This document shows positions 63,201-64,000 of a stretch of 64,000 bases of DNA, in pieces. Every line of letters starts with the position of its first letter. The first letter of the stretch is position 1. The position numbers were made by a program, and so were the translations under genes. The notes below the pieces were generated by a model. It searched no databases. It was not told the DNA's origin and worked only from the letters and a program-made list of their open reading frames with translations. Origin of the DNA: Monarcha castaneiventris obscurior (lineage: Eukaryota; Chordata; Aves; Passeriformes; Monarchidae); NCBI GenBank assembly GCA_026261815.1, contig JAMPIT010000230.1:753501-817500 (forward strand), read 5' to 3'.

Positions 63201-63254
63201 AGTAGATGGTCCCTGAATAATCTAGGGAAGCATCCACCCTTTATCATCTTAGTG
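57211..63254. other. Gene-free stretch
   Basis: About 6 kb of mostly unique AT-rich sequence with poly(A) at 58970-58984 and 61191-61211. Open frames at 59743-60108 and 61749-62105 have no domain I recognise. Confidence 0.4.
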
Positions 63255-63420
63255 ATGATAAAGTGAGGCCCTGGCACAGGTTTCCCAGTGAAGCTGTGGC
63301 TGCCCCATCCCTGGAAGTGGCCAAGGCCAGGCTGGATGGGGATTGGAGAAGCCTGGGATAGTGGAAGGTGTCCCCAGGTGTTCCTAGAGTTTGGAACTAG
63401 ATAATGCTTAAGCTCCCTTC
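63255..63420 (+). mobile_element. CR1 LINE 3' fragment, cut by an LTR
   Basis: cccagtgaagctgtggctgc, then caaggccaggctggatgggg and gtggaaggtgtcc. It stops in cttaagctcccttc exactly where the next LTR begins, before the CR1 tail. Confidence 0.9.
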
Positions 63421-64000
63421 TGTAGGAGTCCGAGAGGAGAGAGCTTCAGTCATTAGTGGTGGATTTGATTTACAGCCCTGGAAGAAACTTGGTCTGGCAT
63501 AATTAACAGAGATTTATAATCGTTAAATAAGAGAAATGTAAGCCTATGTTTCTATAGTTATAAGCAGAATTATATTGGGTGTTATGGTGGAGGGCTTAGA
63601 GTATAGTAATATGATTTTGTAATTCAAGTTAAGGATTTAGATATTAGAATAGAAGTACATGGGGGTACGTGACATGACAGGTCATTGGCTGGGAGACCTC
63701 TGCATTGCAATGGAGAAGAATTATAGCTGATAGGTCAATAGGTCAAAACCAAGTTTCATTTTAAGTGCCTATTGGATTAGAAAGTTATAAAAAGCCGTGT
63801 AACTCTGAATCTTGGGACTATTGGCCATTTTGGAGGTGTATTGCTTAGACCCTCATGTCTTGAGACTGATGCCTGTTTGTTATTTTTAGTAATAAACCTC
63901 CTTAAACGCTGATAGTTCCATCTCTTTAATTAAGAAGTCCCAACGAGTGGAGGGGTGCTGGGGAAGAGCACTTCAGAGGAAGAATTTATAGCTTCCGAGT
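63421..64000 (+). mobile_element. ERV LTR, 5' part, running past the window end
   Basis: Starts TGTAGGAGTC directly after broken CR1 sequence. It carries TATAAAAAG at 63786 and AATAAA at 63891, the spacing of an LTR promoter and poly(A) signal. No terminal CA with a matching target-site duplication is reached, so the element continues beyond 64000. Whether it is a solo LTR or heads a provirus cannot be told. Confidence 0.7.

Overview
This is a vertebrate window, almost certainly from a bird and probably a passerine. The evidence is a dense scatter of CR1 LINE 3' fragments, avian-type ERV LTRs, an ERVL-type LTR close to a form common in bird genomes, and one GT-AG spliced gene with short introns. 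Nothing prokaryotic is present: no operons, CRISPR arrays or phage genes.

The one protein-coding gene I can support is a complete growth-hormone-releasing hormone receptor (GHRHR), read on the minus strand from 39829 (ATG) to 21186 (end of TGA). I rebuilt 13 coding exons. Their lengths (57, 106, 108, 101, 98, 133, 154, 61, 70, 92, 130, 42 and 123 bp) total 1275 bp, or 424 residues plus stop. Every junction keeps the frame and every intron begins GT and ends AG. The exon pattern and C-terminus follow mammalian GHRHR closely. A TATA-like box, a CRE-like element, a 16-residue upstream ORF whose stop overlaps the receptor start codon, and a close poly(A) signal complete the model. The product should be a class B1 Gs-coupled receptor of pituitary somatotrophs; that function comes from family knowledge.

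Layout: 1-550, an ERV solo LTR with its target-site duplication (TSD). 551-6317, unique sequence with a GGAA/GAAA microsatellite, one CR1 and a CR1-seeded TTCTA array. 6318-12650, nested transposons, including two near-identical 665-bp solo LTRs in inverted orientation, one inside an older LTR-like element and one inside a CR1. 13604-13920, a pure pyrimidine tract. 14-21 kb, sparse downstream flank with a CTCF-like motif. 21.1-39.95 kb, GHRHR, with CR1 copies in introns 4 and 7 and a 467-bp GGAT array in intron 1. 40-63 kb, upstream flank of mostly unique sequence with CR1 fragments and an ERVL LTR. 63421 to the end, the start of another LTR inserted in a CR1.

No exon of the mammalian neighbours AQP1 or ADCYAP1R1 was recognised. 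Most open frames outside the receptor exons lie in repeats or unique noncoding DNA and are not called as genes.
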